Source: Falciphora oryzae (taxonomy: Eukaryota > Ascomycota > Sordariomycetes > Magnaporthales > Magnaporthaceae). Taken from it: a stretch of DNA of 64,000 nt. Position 1 is the stretch's first letter; every line of letters begins with the position of its first letter. The stretch lies in contig JNVV01000006.1 in assembly GCA_000733355.1 (NCBI GenBank), forward strand, positions 751,803 to 815,802, written 5' to 3'. Below the pieces are notes generated by a model. The model was not told the DNA's origin. It made no database searches and saw only the letters and a program-made list of their open reading frames with translations. Below, one piece after another: positions 43,853-55,972 of this stretch. The translations under genes were made by a program, and so were the position numbers.

Positions 43853-44554
43853 GCAGATGTGAGATTGTGATGGTGGAGAGTAGAGAGTGTGGATAGATTG
43901 ACGTGGGAGAACTCCGGAAAATGAAACCGGTGGGTTGATAGATGGATCGGAGGTTGAAGAGACGGAGAAAAACAAGGTGTGTAGGATGATGACGGCTGGT
44001 GCGAACGCGAGTTCCAAGGCGTCTGTCTGCTTGTGATACGTAGTTGGTGGATAAAATGAAGTTTTAGGAGTGATGTGGAGGTTACGCTAGAGATAAGAAA
44101 GGTGACGTGTAGAATGGTTGGGGGGAAATGAAGCGCAAGAATTAAGGCAAGATTAAAAATAGAAAGAAAATAGAAGGATGTGTAGATGAGAGAGGAGAAC
44201 AGCTGTTAGGTAGGATATTTGTCTTCTTGGGAAGTCCTCCAAGTGTATGATGATCTGCAGACGACCACGGTAGGCGACGTCAGAAGGATGTGGAAGACTA
44301 GATTTTCCGTAGTCCGGGAGGAAACCAGATGCTAAGACATCTGCCTGCTTCCGATATCTCATATAAGATATGAAGGTCCAGCAGACACCCGCGGGAGACC
44401 AGGAAAGAAAAGCGGACAGAGGGATATGTAAAAGTGCCGACGTGGTTTTGGAGACGGAGGATAACGCTATTTCGTGTAGAAGTGTAGGTAGTGTCAGACG
44501 GGCTGGTTGTTGTTGACGTTTACTTGTCAACTTGGAAACAAACAAAACCTGCCG

Positions 44555-44770
44555 GATCTAACAGATCGAGGTGGAAAAGTGAGCCTGGCAGACGTAGCGG
44601 GTGTACTTGGTGCAGTTTGGGTAGGAAGGGCAGGTAGCGGATGCACTTGGTAAAACCGAGGGTGGTTGGTAGATCTAGCGGATGCAGTTGGTAGAGTTCA
44701 GAAAGGCCACTGGGTCTACCTTATGAATCGAGGTGTAAAAAAAAGGTGCCCGATGTAGCAGATGAAGACG
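44555..44770. repeat. Degenerate tandem repeat with about 40-bp period
   Basis: The words GTAGCGGGTGTACTTGGT (44594), GTAGCGGATGCACTTGGT (44634) and CTAGCGGATGCAGTTGGT (44675) are spaced 40-41 bp apart. Weaker copies occur near 44556 and 44755 at the same spacing. It is an old minisatellite or a set of repeated binding sites upstream of the helicase gene. Confidence 0.6.
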
Positions 44771-45240
44771 GATGAAGAGAAATCCAAGATTGGCGAATAG
44801 AATAGACAGTGCACGGCTGATGGAAGGTGGAATGGAGGAATGGAGAGCTGCCAAAAAGCAAGCAAGACCTAGGTTAGGCGATCGATGTGGTAGTTGAAGA
44901 TGATAAAAGTGTAGGAATTATGGCACCTGGGTCTGTGGGAAAAAGAAAGGCAGCTGCCAAGGCCTCTGCATTCGAAATCAATACGGTAGGGAAAGTGAAG
45001 AGCTAGGTCTAACTAACAAATGTGGAAGGAAGTTGCCGAGAGAAAAAAAAAAGAAAAAAAGAAAAAAAAAAAAAAAGCCTAATGGTCTGAAGAGGAATTG
45101 CTCGCTAGAGCAGCCTTTTCTCCTGGGGATCCCAATGGGAGGCGAGCTATAAAATCCAGTGAACAGACGCCGTAAAAAAACGAAGATTAGGAACCTAGCG
45201 AACAGATTTGAATGGATCGGACGGCCCTGCGGACTATTCG

Positions 45241-47438
45241 TCATATCCGACAAACGGTAAATATCCATTCACCCCTCATAAGGTATTTCCCAAGACTTTC
45301 TGTGTGCTTGGGTGTGGCCGGAGCCGCCATCGGCCCGCCATGGTCGGCACCCGCAGGCGCAGTACCGCCGTGGCTGGTTGCCTCAGTCCTCTGGCCCCCG
45401 GCCAAGAGCGAGTTCTCGCGAATCTTCCACCCTCTCAATGTCCATCCTGCGGGTGAGGGTCTCAGTCAGCATGTTTTTCTCAGTCCCCGGCCGCCCCGTC
45501 TGTGGCATCGCCACGACCAACACGGCGAAAATAAGGAGGAAGGACGAGAGTTTAGCTCACCGGATACAAAGGCCATGAAATAGCACGCGCCGTTGAACAG
45601 CTGTGCGGGAAGGTAGCCACCGCTTCCAGGTCCACGCAGGCTCAACCCGATGACCTCGGCAAATGTGGACGGCAGGACGAGTATCAGCCATATCAAAGAT
45701 AAGGCCGACGGCAGGAGTGAGATGTTGACAACCTCTGCGCAGAGAGGGGCAATGGTCGCCCACATGACACCATTGAACACGCCGAGAAGACTGAACACGA
45801 TGACGCCAGCGAAGAACTTGCCCGCGAATGTCCACAGGAAGAAAGAGCCGAGGCTTGCCGCGAGGGTCCCCAGAGCGGCAACGTTGATCCTACCATAGTG
45901 GTCCGAAGCCAGACCCACGAGCGGGCGACCAAGACCTTGGGACACTACGGACGGGTGTTTCGAGCACAGTTAGTAGGTAGCCGTGTGTCTGTTGGCGACA
46001 CGTTTTCCCTCCGGCCGGTGGGCACTCACGATTGAACATGGCAGAGACGATAGCCCCTTGAGTGGCCGTGAAGCCGACGGTCTGGCAGTAGTCCGTCAGA
46101 GAAAAGATTACAGACAGGTAGCCAAAAGAAGAGAGGCACGCCCACGAAACGAGTAGACAGTACTCGGGGCGCTTAAAAAGCCCCCAGTGGAGGGCGATGT
46201 GGACGGCGCCAACGTGCGCGTTCCGGTCCCGGATGAGCAGCGTGCAGACCCCCGCGACAACAAAGGTGAGCGCGGCGAGGATGCGGAAGGTCCAGGGCAG
46301 GCCCACGTTCTTGATCATGGCATTCGTGGCAATGGAATAGATGAGGCCACCGAGCCCGGAGCCGGCCGCGGCAATTCCGTTGGCCAGAGAGCGACGCTTG
46401 GTAAACCACTGTGAAGGGATGCCGACCGACGCGACGAAGAGAAAGCCCATTCCTGCCCCAAAGGCGATGCCTTGGGTGAGGATAAGATGCCATATTTCCG
46501 AAGTGAACGATGCGCCGATAAAGGCGGCGCTGGGGAGAGCAACATGGCAAAGGTTAGCAAAGGAAGCCGACGATTATCCGTCCCAGATATGCATATGCGA
46601 GACAAGAGGTGCGTGCAGCAAATGGGAAGCCGCAGTAGAGGATCTGTGTGGAACAGAAAACGAAGAGAGAAGGATAGGAGAAGAAAGGGGACAGGAGATC
46701 CTTACGTCTGGATCACGAGGCCCAGAGACATGACCTTCTTGGTGCCATATTTTCCAATCATATATGTCCCAGGAGGTGAGACAAACAGAGCTGGGGACAA
46801 ATTATTAGCTCAGCTGTGAATGATGGCCAGCCGCCAGGGTGCGGTATTGTTACGGGCTGCGAATCCAGAAACTAAGAGGACTTAGGTTCGTATCAAACTC
46901 ACCTATGGACACGGAAAGACCCCCAACAAATGCATACGCCACTGGGCTTGCCCCAGCAAACGATCCAGCCCGTAAATAGTAGGCCAGAAACACGGCGAAG
47001 GACTAGACAGGTTAGCGGTCTTTTGTCAAAAGTTTGGAAAGAGGCGGCCAGCTCAATCTCGGAACTAAGGGACCGGGAACAACGCCTGATTCTAGGCAGA
47101 TGGACATACAGAGTTAATACCCCAGGTATGCGCATTGAGCATATTCACTGCCAGCACAACAACCCTAGGAAACGGTCAGTCTGTGATCTTGTCTCTGGTC
47201 TCCTTCATCTTCTCGACCCTGCTCACCAGCCATATCCTCCCTCCTTGAACGGCTCCTCATCGTCGGACGATGGTTGCGAAAAAGACTCAGCGGGGCTGGC
47301 GGCACTCTGCTTCTTTTCGTCGGATCCGGGGGAATCAGCGATGTTGGCTACAGAGGCGCCTGGCTCCGCAGCCGCACCCCGGCCGGCACCGACCAGCAGG
47401 GCCGGGGATGCCGGTATAGGAGTTGCCTGTTGTGTCAT
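45241..47438 (-). CDS. MFS transporter, monocarboxylate (MCT/Mch-like) type
   Basis: Seven exons (47438-47227, 47164-47110, 47002-46903, 46790-46706, 46529-46030, 45944-45561, 45446-45241) encode 513 residues. A disordered Ala/Ser/Pro-rich cytoplasmic N terminus of about 65 residues leads to the MCT-like start GGYGWVVVLAVNMLNAHTWGINSSFAVFLAYYL. About 12 membrane segments follow, with WFTKRRSLANGIAAAGSGLGG and the A-like loop LASDHYGRIN after GRPLVG. These are hallmarks of the fungal monocarboxylate permease-like subfamily. Substrates may be small organic acids, but many fungal members are orphans. All six introns have GT-AG ends (for example GTGAGC, GTATGT, GTAAGG) and phases close at 1542 nt. 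The tail of about 70 residues after the last helix is hydrophilic. Confidence 0.9.
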
Positions 47439-49716
47439 TCAGATGTTCGGCCGAAGTATGGGACGACAGCCAGTGGAAAGTATGTTTGCTCCCAGAAACG
47501 AAACGACAGGGCAGGGATGGAGCCAGTTCGGTTTGAAGGAACCCGACAACAAGAAAGGGGCGCAGGAATATTTTTGAGAGCAGATATAGGGACAAGTGAG
47601 ATGACTTGTTATTAAGCAAAAGACGGTGAATCATCTACATTGACCTTGGCCTCATATAGGGGAAGCAGGCCAGCCTCCTGCGGGTATCTCGTTGAAGAAA
47701 AAAAAAAATTGTGTACGTAAAACGACGCCCTTCCCTTGACAGCAAAAATGGCAACTTGGACCCGTGGGCAAACAGAACCGCCCCGCTGACAATTCGGATT
47801 CCATCTGTTACGTCGCAATGCTTGCCGTCAGTTCGGAGCAGGTAGTATGCCCAGGGCCAGCGGCCGGGGTTTGGAGTCTCGGCCAGCTTTGGGTGTTGCT
47901 TCTCTGCCTCCAGTGTCCTCCTTATCTGGCCTCAAAGGCCGAGTTCATTTTTGGCGCTTCAGTCGGGACAGTGGTGGCGAGTAATGGGCGCAAGGGTGTG
48001 ATGCAGCTGTTGCCTACCGGCCACCCGACCCAGTCCCCTCCTCTCCTCCCCCTCATTCTACCGTACTCTATTTGGGCCGTGGAGACGTTGCTCTTTGTGG
48101 GGTGGGGAGCGAAGAGAGTTGGTGGGTGAAGGCGAGGCGAGGTGGGTGTCCAGGAGGTGCGATGTTCGGAGCGGGAATACAACGGAACAATTTCGAGCCG
48201 CAAAAGCATGCTCATGCACGCACAGCACAACGAACAAACATGGAGGCAGGCAGGATGTGAGCATGCAAACAAAGCCCGGACCAGAGGCTAGCCTAGAGAG
48301 TGGAAACATGCCTACCACCTTACATATCCGCACTACGTACAGGTGTCCGTGGTTCTGCATCGTTCCGCAGACAAAGTCGGTTGTTACCAAGGTTCTCAGG
48401 AGTGGTTGCGTCGAGCTGCGCTGCGTTCCATGCGTTGCGTCCCCGGCTGTTCGTGCAGATCATGGAATGACCCAGCCAGCCGCCGCCGCTTGCGGGGTTG
48501 GCGCGAGCAATCAAGCCAGAGGGCCAGTCACGGCCAGTCAGGACCGGGCTTCCCGGACCAGAACAAGAAAGGCGGGCGCTTGTGCAGCTTGCTTCACGCG
48601 ACTGTGAACGCGACCCGCCCTTGCTGTGCCCTGTTGTTTCTTTCTTTGCCCGCCGACAAGGAACTGGACATTCTGTTTTCTTACTAGAAAACATTGGAAC
48701 AGTTAAGCTCAAACCAATGTTTATTGTTTATGTTTCTACCTCCTCCCCCTGGGTGGTCCAGTGGAGCAATGGCATTCGATAGACCCGTCCGCTTGTGAGC
48801 AGAGGTTGCGCTCGAGCTTCGTCTGCCGTCCCGGGCGCCTGGGGTACTGAGCTTCTCCTCTCATGTTGCCCGCCATTGTGCTCCACGGATCAATGGATGG
48901 AAGCTTCCACGGAGGAATTGAATGCATTGCAAAGTCAGAAGCCGCCCCCCCCCCCCGGCCGCTGACCCCAGCCAGCGGCACCGGCGCTGCATCAAAGTGC
49001 GCGCTCTACCGAGGCCGTTAGTGTGTGTCCGAAATGGCTGCACATGCACGCCCAAGCCGGCGCACGTCGTGGAAAGCGCAGGTTGGCTCAGGGAGGAGCA
49101 GCGGCAGGGCTTGCCAGCGGTTCGATTGGTCGCGGATTTGCGGTGACTCAAGCCGCCAGTGGGTTTGCGTGCTAGCGGGGTGGGGTGGCTGCCGAGCTGG
49201 CTGCAGGGGTGCTGCGCTGTCTCCTGGGCAACTTAATATCCCGGCTCAGGCGTAAACAAGGCCGATCCCGGTCAGAGCCTGCATATCGCCTAACCCACAG
49301 CCCAGGGCTGTTTGATTGTTCACCTCACCGCACGCACCGGCCGTCGTGTGGCATGCCCACCTGTCTCTGGCGCTCAATGTCTCTGCGTCACCCGCCGCAT
49401 TTCTCCAGCGTCTGCCCAGCAACCGCGACATGGGTGCTCAACAGATTGCCATCTTGGGTGCTGCCTCGTTCCATGCGCCGTAAACACCAGCTTCATCACT
49501 ACGTCGTCCATGACCTACCAGTATTTAAACTCGGCCCGCCCAGCGTCTCCCTCAAGCCGTCATTGATACCCACACTCTCTCTCGCCCCTCTGCAAACATA
49601 CCTACGCATCCATCCCCTAATATACGTATCTGCTCCCGTTCACCTGCTTCGCTCGGCTAGCGACCACCCACGTAGACCTGCGATCCGCTGAATCGGGTGC
49701 CATAACGTCGTCCGCC
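47439..49716. promoter_or_regulatory. 2.3 kb divergent promoter region
   Basis: It separates the MFS transporter gene (minus) and the LIM protein gene (plus). No gene is recognised. There is a C14 run around 48944-48957. From about 49500 to 49690 the plus strand becomes CT-rich with TACC words, consistent with a core promoter and leader for the LIM gene. Confidence 0.45.
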
Positions 49717-52693
49717 ATGCTTTCGCGCGGCAAGTCCAAGGAGCGGGCCTCGACGCGGAAGGTCACGCCGCCGTCGCCCAGCTACATGTCAAACGATCAG
49801 TTTGGTGAGTGCCGCTAGACCGGCTGCCTTGCACGCCGTCACGGGGAGCGGGGACATCCATCTGACAGCGGTCCTCTCCGTAGCCTCGTACCTGGCCGAC
49901 CTGAGGAATAACCGCATGAGCCGCCCCGGCGGCGCCAGGCCACAGCCAGACATCGGGCGCCGCGACTCTGGCCGGCCCTCCATAATAAGCAACCGGTCCT
50001 CGCTTGGAGCCGCGTCCGTGTCAGACACCACCTCAGTAGTCCGCCCACCACAGAGCCAATCCCCCGTGCCGCAGAGCCAGTCCCCCGTACCAAAGAGCCG
50101 ATCTCCCGTACCATACTCTGGGGGCAGGCCATCCGTCGCCGGCAGCATCTCCTCGCGATACTCCGGTATGAGCGCAAGCACCAGGGGGCGCGACTACTAC
50201 CCCGACAAGCCAACCAGTCCACCTCTGAAGCCCTCCGAGGTTGTCCCCAGCGCGACATACATTGAGCGCGGCCAGAGGTGGATGGAGAAGGAAGAGGCGT
50301 TCTCGCTCCGCCAGGCCATGGACGACATGAGCCTGCGAGAGCAGAAGGAGGAGAACAAGGGCAAGGACAAGGAGATGGACGAGGACGAGAAGCGCCTGCA
50401 CGAGGCCGCCCTGACCGAGGCCGCTGAGCTTGTGTGGAAGCACCAGAACGGCATCAAGCCGCCCGAGCCAGGCGCGCCCTACCGCTACAAGCCCCATATG
50501 CGCAAGAACAGCTACGCCTATGCACGAACTGCAAGCGCTGGATACTATGGCGCCGACATCGAACCGACTGGCCTTGGTAGGAACATGGGCTCGCGTTCCG
50601 TCTCGGGTAGCTCTACCTCTAGTACCGGCTCAGCGAATGGGCGTGCGTCACCACCCACGGTCGCAAACAGCACCGCCGCTGCCAGCGCTGGGGAGCGCGG
50701 CCGCTCAAGCCTCGACAAGTCACGGGAGAGTTCAATGGAGCTGGATCGGTCCAAGGCCTACCGTGGGCTTGCTGCAGGCCCCAGGCCTATGGCGATCAAG
50801 CCGCCCTCGAACCGCCGGCGAACCAGTCTCAAGAGAAACATCAGTGGCGAAGTCCAGCGACCATTCTCTGGGGACCAGATATGGGAAGAGCCCGAGGGCT
50901 CTACGCCCGCCAAGAAGACGCCGGAGGCCTCGTCTGAGACGGACGGCAGCGAGCCCCTGAAGAACAAGCCCAAGAATCCTCTCAACCGCGTCTCGTTTGT
51001 TCCCGAGGCCCCCGGCAAAGCCAAGACGCCTGAGCCGACCCAGCAGACTCCTGAACAAACCCCACAATCCGCCGTGTCCAGACTCCTGTCCAGGATCGAG
51101 ATACACAGGAACCCGCCGTCACAGTCTCGCAACCCCCAGTACACCACCAACACCAGCCCCAGCTCCGACAGCGCCTCCGCCGGGGCTCCCCGGGAGGACG
51201 TGCCTAGGAAGAACGGCGTCGAGGTCAGGGGAGACGATATAAGAGAAGCCACAAGCATGAAGCTCAAGGACCGCAGCCAGAAGCTGCCGACACCGTCGTT
51301 CGTCAGTAACACGCCCGGACGGCCAATCGTAAGCTTTGACGCAAATTGGAAGGCCCCCGACAAGGCGGCGACTGATGAGAAGCCAGACCCCAGAACGCGC
51401 AGCCCCTTCTTCCGCAACCGCGAAGCCAGGAAGCCCCAAGGGGAGCAAGCAGCAGCACCACGGCAAAGCCCGGCCGTCTCTGCTGTCTCAGCTGTGGCGG
51501 CTGATCTCCCGGCGCCACCGGCGCCAACACCGCGCCGTGAGCTCCCGACCCCAGCACTTCAGATGAATGACTCCGGCGCTCGCCCGTCATCATCCGTCCC
51601 CGGCATCACCGTTTCTGAGTCCCCATCTCCATCCAGGCCTCCTAGATCCGTGCCCTCTGCGGCGATCTCTCCTCCGTCAGTGCCATCTGTATCGGTTTCA
51701 GCCCCGTCGGTGCCCTCAGTATCGGTCTCGCCTCCGTCGATATCGGTATCCGCGCCTTCGATATCGGTCTCCGCGCCGTCAATATCGGTCTCAGCCCCTT
51801 CGGCCTCAATACCTGTCATCGTGAACCCCGATGGGCCGAGCGATGCTCCCAGCGTGCCGGTTATCGTCACACCAGACGAGCCAAGCTCTACCACGACGCC
51901 GTCGGCCCGACCGCTCCCCACACCGGTTAGGGGTCCCGTTGGCCAAGTGCGACAAGCCGCGGCTCGCTCGCGAGGCCATTGGTCCCCGGCGCCGGCTCCT
52001 GTGGGAAGCCGCGCCACCGCACGCTGTCATGAATGCAGACTGCCGATTGAGGGGCGCTTCGTGGCCTTGAGGGGCTCCAACGAGAGGTTCCACCCACAGT
52101 GCTTCTCGTGCTACACTTGTGGCACGTCTCTCGAGGCGCTCGAGATTAGCCCCGAGCCGGAGCCGGCCAGGGAGGCCCGACTGGATCGCATACGGCGGCG
52201 GGCGGCGGGCGAGATTCTTGACGAGGCTCCCGGTCAAACTATGGCCGAGGACGGCGATGAGCGGCTGCGCTTCTTCTGCCACCTCGACTGGCACGAGCAG
52301 TTCGCGCCGCGGTGCAAGCACTGCACCACTCCCATCATCGGCGAGCACATTGTGGCTCTGGGTGGGCACTGGCACATTGGCCACTTCTTCTGTGCCGAGT
52401 GCGGCGACCCGTTCGAGCACGGCGCCACGCACATCGAGAAGGACGGGTACGCCTGGTGCGCTGGCTGCCAGGCCAAGCACACGGAGCGCCGCGCGCCCAA
52501 GTGCCGCAGGTGCAAGGGCGCCGTCATCGGCCAGTACGTCCGCGCCCTCGCCGCCGAGTGGCACGACGAGTGCTTCCGCTGCGCCACGTGCGGCGGCGGC
52601 TTCGACGACGGCCAGGTCTTCCCGCGCGAGGCCGCCGACGGCCTCATCGAGATCCTCTGCACGCCCTGCCGCGCCCGCGAGCTGAAGGCCTAA
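49717..52693 (+). CDS. LIM-domain protein with three C-terminal LIM domains (paxillin-like)
   Basis: Two exons (49717-49804, 49884-52693) encode 965 residues. The first 740 residues are disordered and rich in Ser, Pro and charged residues, with a QSPVP repeat near 80-100, a short coiled-coil-like charged segment (EQKEENKGKDKEMDEDEKR) and a VSVSAPS repeat. Three LIM domains follow at about 744-838, 839-900 and 903-962, each with CX2C...HX2CX2CX2C pairs. LIM1 has an insertion of about 30 residues between its last CX2C pair and the closing C-X2-D (FFCHLDW). Fungal proteins of this type act as adaptors in polarity and cell-wall integrity, for example paxillin-like Pxl1 or Rho-pathway scaffolds; this is inferred from architecture. 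The exon 1 start (MLSRGKSKERASTRKV) is supported by a good donor GTGAGT. Confidence 0.9.
51664..51812 (+). repeat. Coding repeat encoding (S/A)P-S-(V/I)-S-V-S units
   Basis: Within the LIM gene, degenerate units of 21-24 bp encode SVPSVSVSAPS and PPSISVSAPS several times in a row. Such Ser/Pro arrays are typical phosphorylation-rich linkers and may vary in copy number. Confidence 0.8.
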
Positions 52694-53757
52694 TCAACAG
52701 GGCCATCTTGGCAAGCGGATGGTTTCCCTGGATCCAGCCTTCTACGCCTTGTTTTCTCTTCATTCTCTTCCTTCTTTTGGGCTTTCTCGCCCTCTTTTTT
52801 ACTCCTTCATACCCTCTCCGCATACGAACGACGACGACAACAACAACAGCGTTCACTTTGTTTGCATCTGGTTGCATTTCGGGTAATTCCTCTAGGTTTC
52901 TAGAGGCCACTGGCTTTGGTGTCTTTTGCATTGCGTTGCCTCGGGCAAATTTCAGCTTGGGTTGTTTACAAAACACATTTTAATGGAAAGAAACGATACG
53001 AGACTGTAATTTTGGGACCTAGATTGCGTGACGTCTGAATACCTTATCAAGTCCTCTATCGCCCTCTCCATGCATCGGCCAGCCAGCTTCACAAGGCAGG
53101 CCTTGTCACGCCGTCCAGGAAGCCAAGTCGCCTCGCTGTTCAAGCGGAAAGTACTCAAATTACACCGCCGACTCATGCCCGTCTGTGCAGATGGTAGGTC
53201 GGATGGGAGCCGCAAACCGAGTGGTTCAGGCTGATGGATTTGGGTCAAAGTCGCTGCGCGATCGATCATGGAGCCCGACGTCATGACAGGCTCCCACCGA
53301 CAGCTTAACCATGAGCGGTGTAATAGGAAGGCTCTCATAAAGAAAGCAGGCGGAGAGTAATGGTCAAAAAGAACACGGGGAGAGTAAAGGGGAGAGATAA
53401 TAAAAGAAGAATAAAAAAAGACGACAAAGAGAAAAGTGACCAAAATGGACTTCGTGTCGACGACCTGACCAAGCAAAACCCTCCGTTTAAATGCGCCGCC
53501 GGTTTGCTCCCAAGCTGAAATCATAAAAGAAAGAAAGCCAAAGTCGCCTGTTTTTGGACGGGCTCCTCCGAAGCGATCCAGGGCTATCTCCGAATGTCCG
53601 TCGGCCCCTCCGTCCTGGCCCATGACGTGTTCGTGGATAGCGGCGCCCGTCTGTCTTCCTTTGCCCCGCACTGCGTGCTGTCCGCCCGTCTACCGACTGA
53701 AGCCAGAAAGAGTCCCAGGGCTGTGAGGGATGGCAGGGCCCGAGAAGATATATCTCT
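52694..53757. other. Convergent intergenic region
   Basis: It separates the 3' ends of the LIM and SUMO genes. A T/C-rich section directly after the LIM stop (52735-52810) is probable 3' UTR. No gene is recognised; the 239-codon minus-strand frame across 52952-53671 has no family similarity. Confidence 0.5.
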
Positions 53758-54262
53758 TCAAAAGGACGACCCTCCGACCTGCTCCTGGTGTACCTCGAGG
53801 GTATCGCCGTCCGCCATTTCGAGCTAGGTTGAAAAATTCCTGCTGTCAGCACACATTCCTCAAGTCGAGCAGTGCAGGCACCCGCCCAAGAACTTTGAAG
53901 ACATGAAGAGGCAGGCGGCTCCACCAAACGGACACAAAACACATCATGGAGATCAACGAAGAGGAACTTAGAGAGAAACAAGAGAGGGGACACAATAACT
54001 CGCAGGGGAGAGCACGTACTGAATCGGGCGTGTCCGTCGGTTGCACGCGCTGGCCGTCGAACAGAAAGCGGACCGAGTTCAGCGTCTTTCCTTGCCGCTC
54101 GCAGAAGGCGTTCATGAGCTTCTCCAGCTTGGTGCTCCTCTTGATCTTGAAGAAGACCTCGTTGTTGTTGTCCGTCACCTTGATGTTCAGGTGCTCGGCG
54201 GCCGGGGGCACGGCCGGCTCGCCGGCGGGGGGCGGACTCGCTCCATTCTCGTTGTCCGACAT
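53758..54262 (-). CDS. SMT3: Small ubiquitin-related modifier SUMO
   Basis: Two exons (54262-54020, 53823-53758) encode 102 residues. After a flexible N terminus (MSDNENGASPPPAGE), the ubiquitin-like fold matches SUMO: HLNIKVTDNNNEVFFKIK, TKLEKLMNAFCERQGK and VRFLFDGQRVQPTDTPDSLEM. The C terminus is HQEQVGGSSF, so the GG is followed by a three-residue tail that Ulp proteases remove. The intron is 196 bp with donor GTACGT and acceptor CCTAG, phase 0. SUMO conjugates to lysines of nuclear proteins, regulating transcription, septins and DNA repair. The start at MSDNENGAS is preferred over upstream in-frame ATG codons because SUMO proteins begin this way. Confidence 0.95.
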
Positions 54263-55416
54263 TTTCTTTTTATTAGATGCCGCGGAGGGAGGTAGCGGGT
54301 GGTTTTTGGCTTTTGCTGTGCGACGAGCGGCACGGATCGCGAGGTTGCTTCCTTCTCTGAGGGAAGAGTTAACAAATCGGCGAGGGAGGCTGTGGCGGGC
54401 GGTGGGCAGGTTGAGCGGCGCAGGGAAGAGGCAGACACAAGCGCGTGCGGTTGCGGCGCGGTTTTGCCGTGGGACTGGGCGGGCTGGGTTTCGTGGTCGG
54501 AAAATAGAGGGGTAGGATTTGTCGGCCAAGTCCCAAAGTACCCCAGGTACCTGCCCACCCGCCTAAGTAACCTTCACCTCCACCTAAAGTGGTGGGCATA
54601 AACGAGAACTTACCGAGTGAAGGAGAAGCTTCTAAGAAGGTGACCTGGCCAGCAGATAGCCAGGGAGGGGGTATTTTCCTAGGGCACCTTCGGAGGTTCG
54701 CCGCGCAGTGTTTGCTGTGCGAGATTTTGAAAGACCTGTCGTCGTCGAGGTCGGGACTGGGGTTGATTCCNNNNNNNNNNNNNNNNNNNNNNNNNNNNNN
54801 NNNNNNNNNNNNNNNNAAATGCCAGCCCCCAGCGGTGGGAGTGGGGCTCGCGACGGTTGTACCTACTACAAAGCGTCTGCGCCTTTGCGCCTTCCCTTCT
54901 CAGCCAGCGTGCAGGCTGGAAACAGGAGCCTGTGAACCTCTAGGTTGTACGGGCCGCTTCTCGGGGTCTACGGACGGGTACGGCTCCATGGAACCAGGTA
55001 CTTTCCCCAGTAGATCTCCACTGGCAAAGAGGTTCTGGTCTGTTCGTGACGTCCGAGTCACATTTCACTACAAAACTCGAGCGGCGTCCATCCCACTGTC
55101 CGAAAACACCTCCCGGCTAGCAGACGAAGCGTCGTGCTACCGACAAGCGTAATGCTACCGCTGAAAAAGCAAGCGATGTCAGTGCACAGAGTGCCGCCCA
55201 TTGCCCATGACACAGGTATCTAGGTGTCTAGGTAGGTATGTAGAGGTATGAAGGTATATATATCACTGGCTCCGGGGAGTCTGAGCTTGAGAACGTGGGG
55301 TATAAACATTGCCTACATAATATGTATACACAACTTGGATAGATATAGATGGCTGTGAGCTCGACCAGAAGGCACCCCTTCGCCGTCCTTAGCAAGGCCT
55401 TCTGACCTACCCATCA
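54263..55416. other. Intergenic region, SUMO promoter and assembly gap
   Basis: The left part is the SUMO upstream region, with CAGGTACCTG at 54544-54553. The gap lies at 54771-54816. Sequences after it show AGGTA words (TCTAGGTAGGTATG near 55226) and no gene. A short gene could be hidden by the gap. Confidence 0.45.
54771..54816. other. Assembly gap (46 N)
   Basis: Forty-six consecutive N interrupt the sequence in non-coding DNA upstream of SUMO. The true length is unknown. Confidence 0.98.
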
Positions 55417-55972
55417 CTACCATCTCAGCTCGCCCTTTTTGCCCTCTCCTTCTGCCAGCTTTTTCTCCGGTTTTGATTCGTCCTTGAAGCCCAAATTCTT
55501 GAAATCGTCGCGGGCCATGAGATTCCTTTACCGCCCCACGGGCGAAAGACACAAGAGCACACGATCAATTTCTTTTCTTTCCCTTTCTTATTCCTTTTGT
55601 GGAAGGGTGCATTGTATCTTACCGATCCATACGACATGCCAGGTACGACTTGGCGATACCGCGGCATTGGCTGTCGTTGACTCCCTTGACCCTTTTCATG
55701 CAGCTGAGATATGTCTCCATGACATGCTTGCACTCGCCTGGAGCAACCGGGCTGGGTGAGCAATACTGCCTACATTTCTGAAGGATAAATGTAGAGAGAG
55801 GCAAGCAAAGGGTTTGGCAAAGACTGACCATCGTGGTCTAAGGGAAAGCTGCCTCGTTGCGGACTAGCTGATGTTAGTGGGCACGGCGGAATCCCTCCTC
55901 CCTGGTGCACTGGACTCACGGTGTTGGCTTCTGGGTGAACTGGCCACCGCCGGGACCGCCAAATGCGCTCAT
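55417..55972 (-). CDS. COX19: Cytochrome c oxidase assembly protein Cox19
   Basis: Four exons (55972-55920, 55863-55829, 55737-55623, 55525-55417) encode 103 residues. The product starts MSAFGGPGGGQFTQ and continues with TPPQRGSFPLDHDG, a Cox19 signature. Twin CX9C motifs follow: C-KHVMETYLS-C and C-RGIAKSYLA-C. Then comes RMDRNLMARDDFKNLGF, the conserved Cox19 ending, with a charged tail of about 18 residues. Cox19 works in the mitochondrial intermembrane space in copper delivery to cytochrome c oxidase. The second exon is 35 nt and the donors are GTGAGT, GTCAGT and GTAAGA. All phases close at 312 nt. It is divergent from DNM1. Confidence 0.94.

Larger units (their letters stand above)
43816..45240 (-). 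promoter_or_regulatory. Upstream region of the helicase gene
   Basis: About 1.4 kb lie between the helicase ATG and the end of the MFS gene. No gene is recognised. It holds a strong hairpin right next to the ATG, a degenerate 40-bp-period repeat (about 44555-44770) and a purine run of A and G at about 45042-45076. Much of the plus strand is G/A-rich. Confidence 0.45.
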
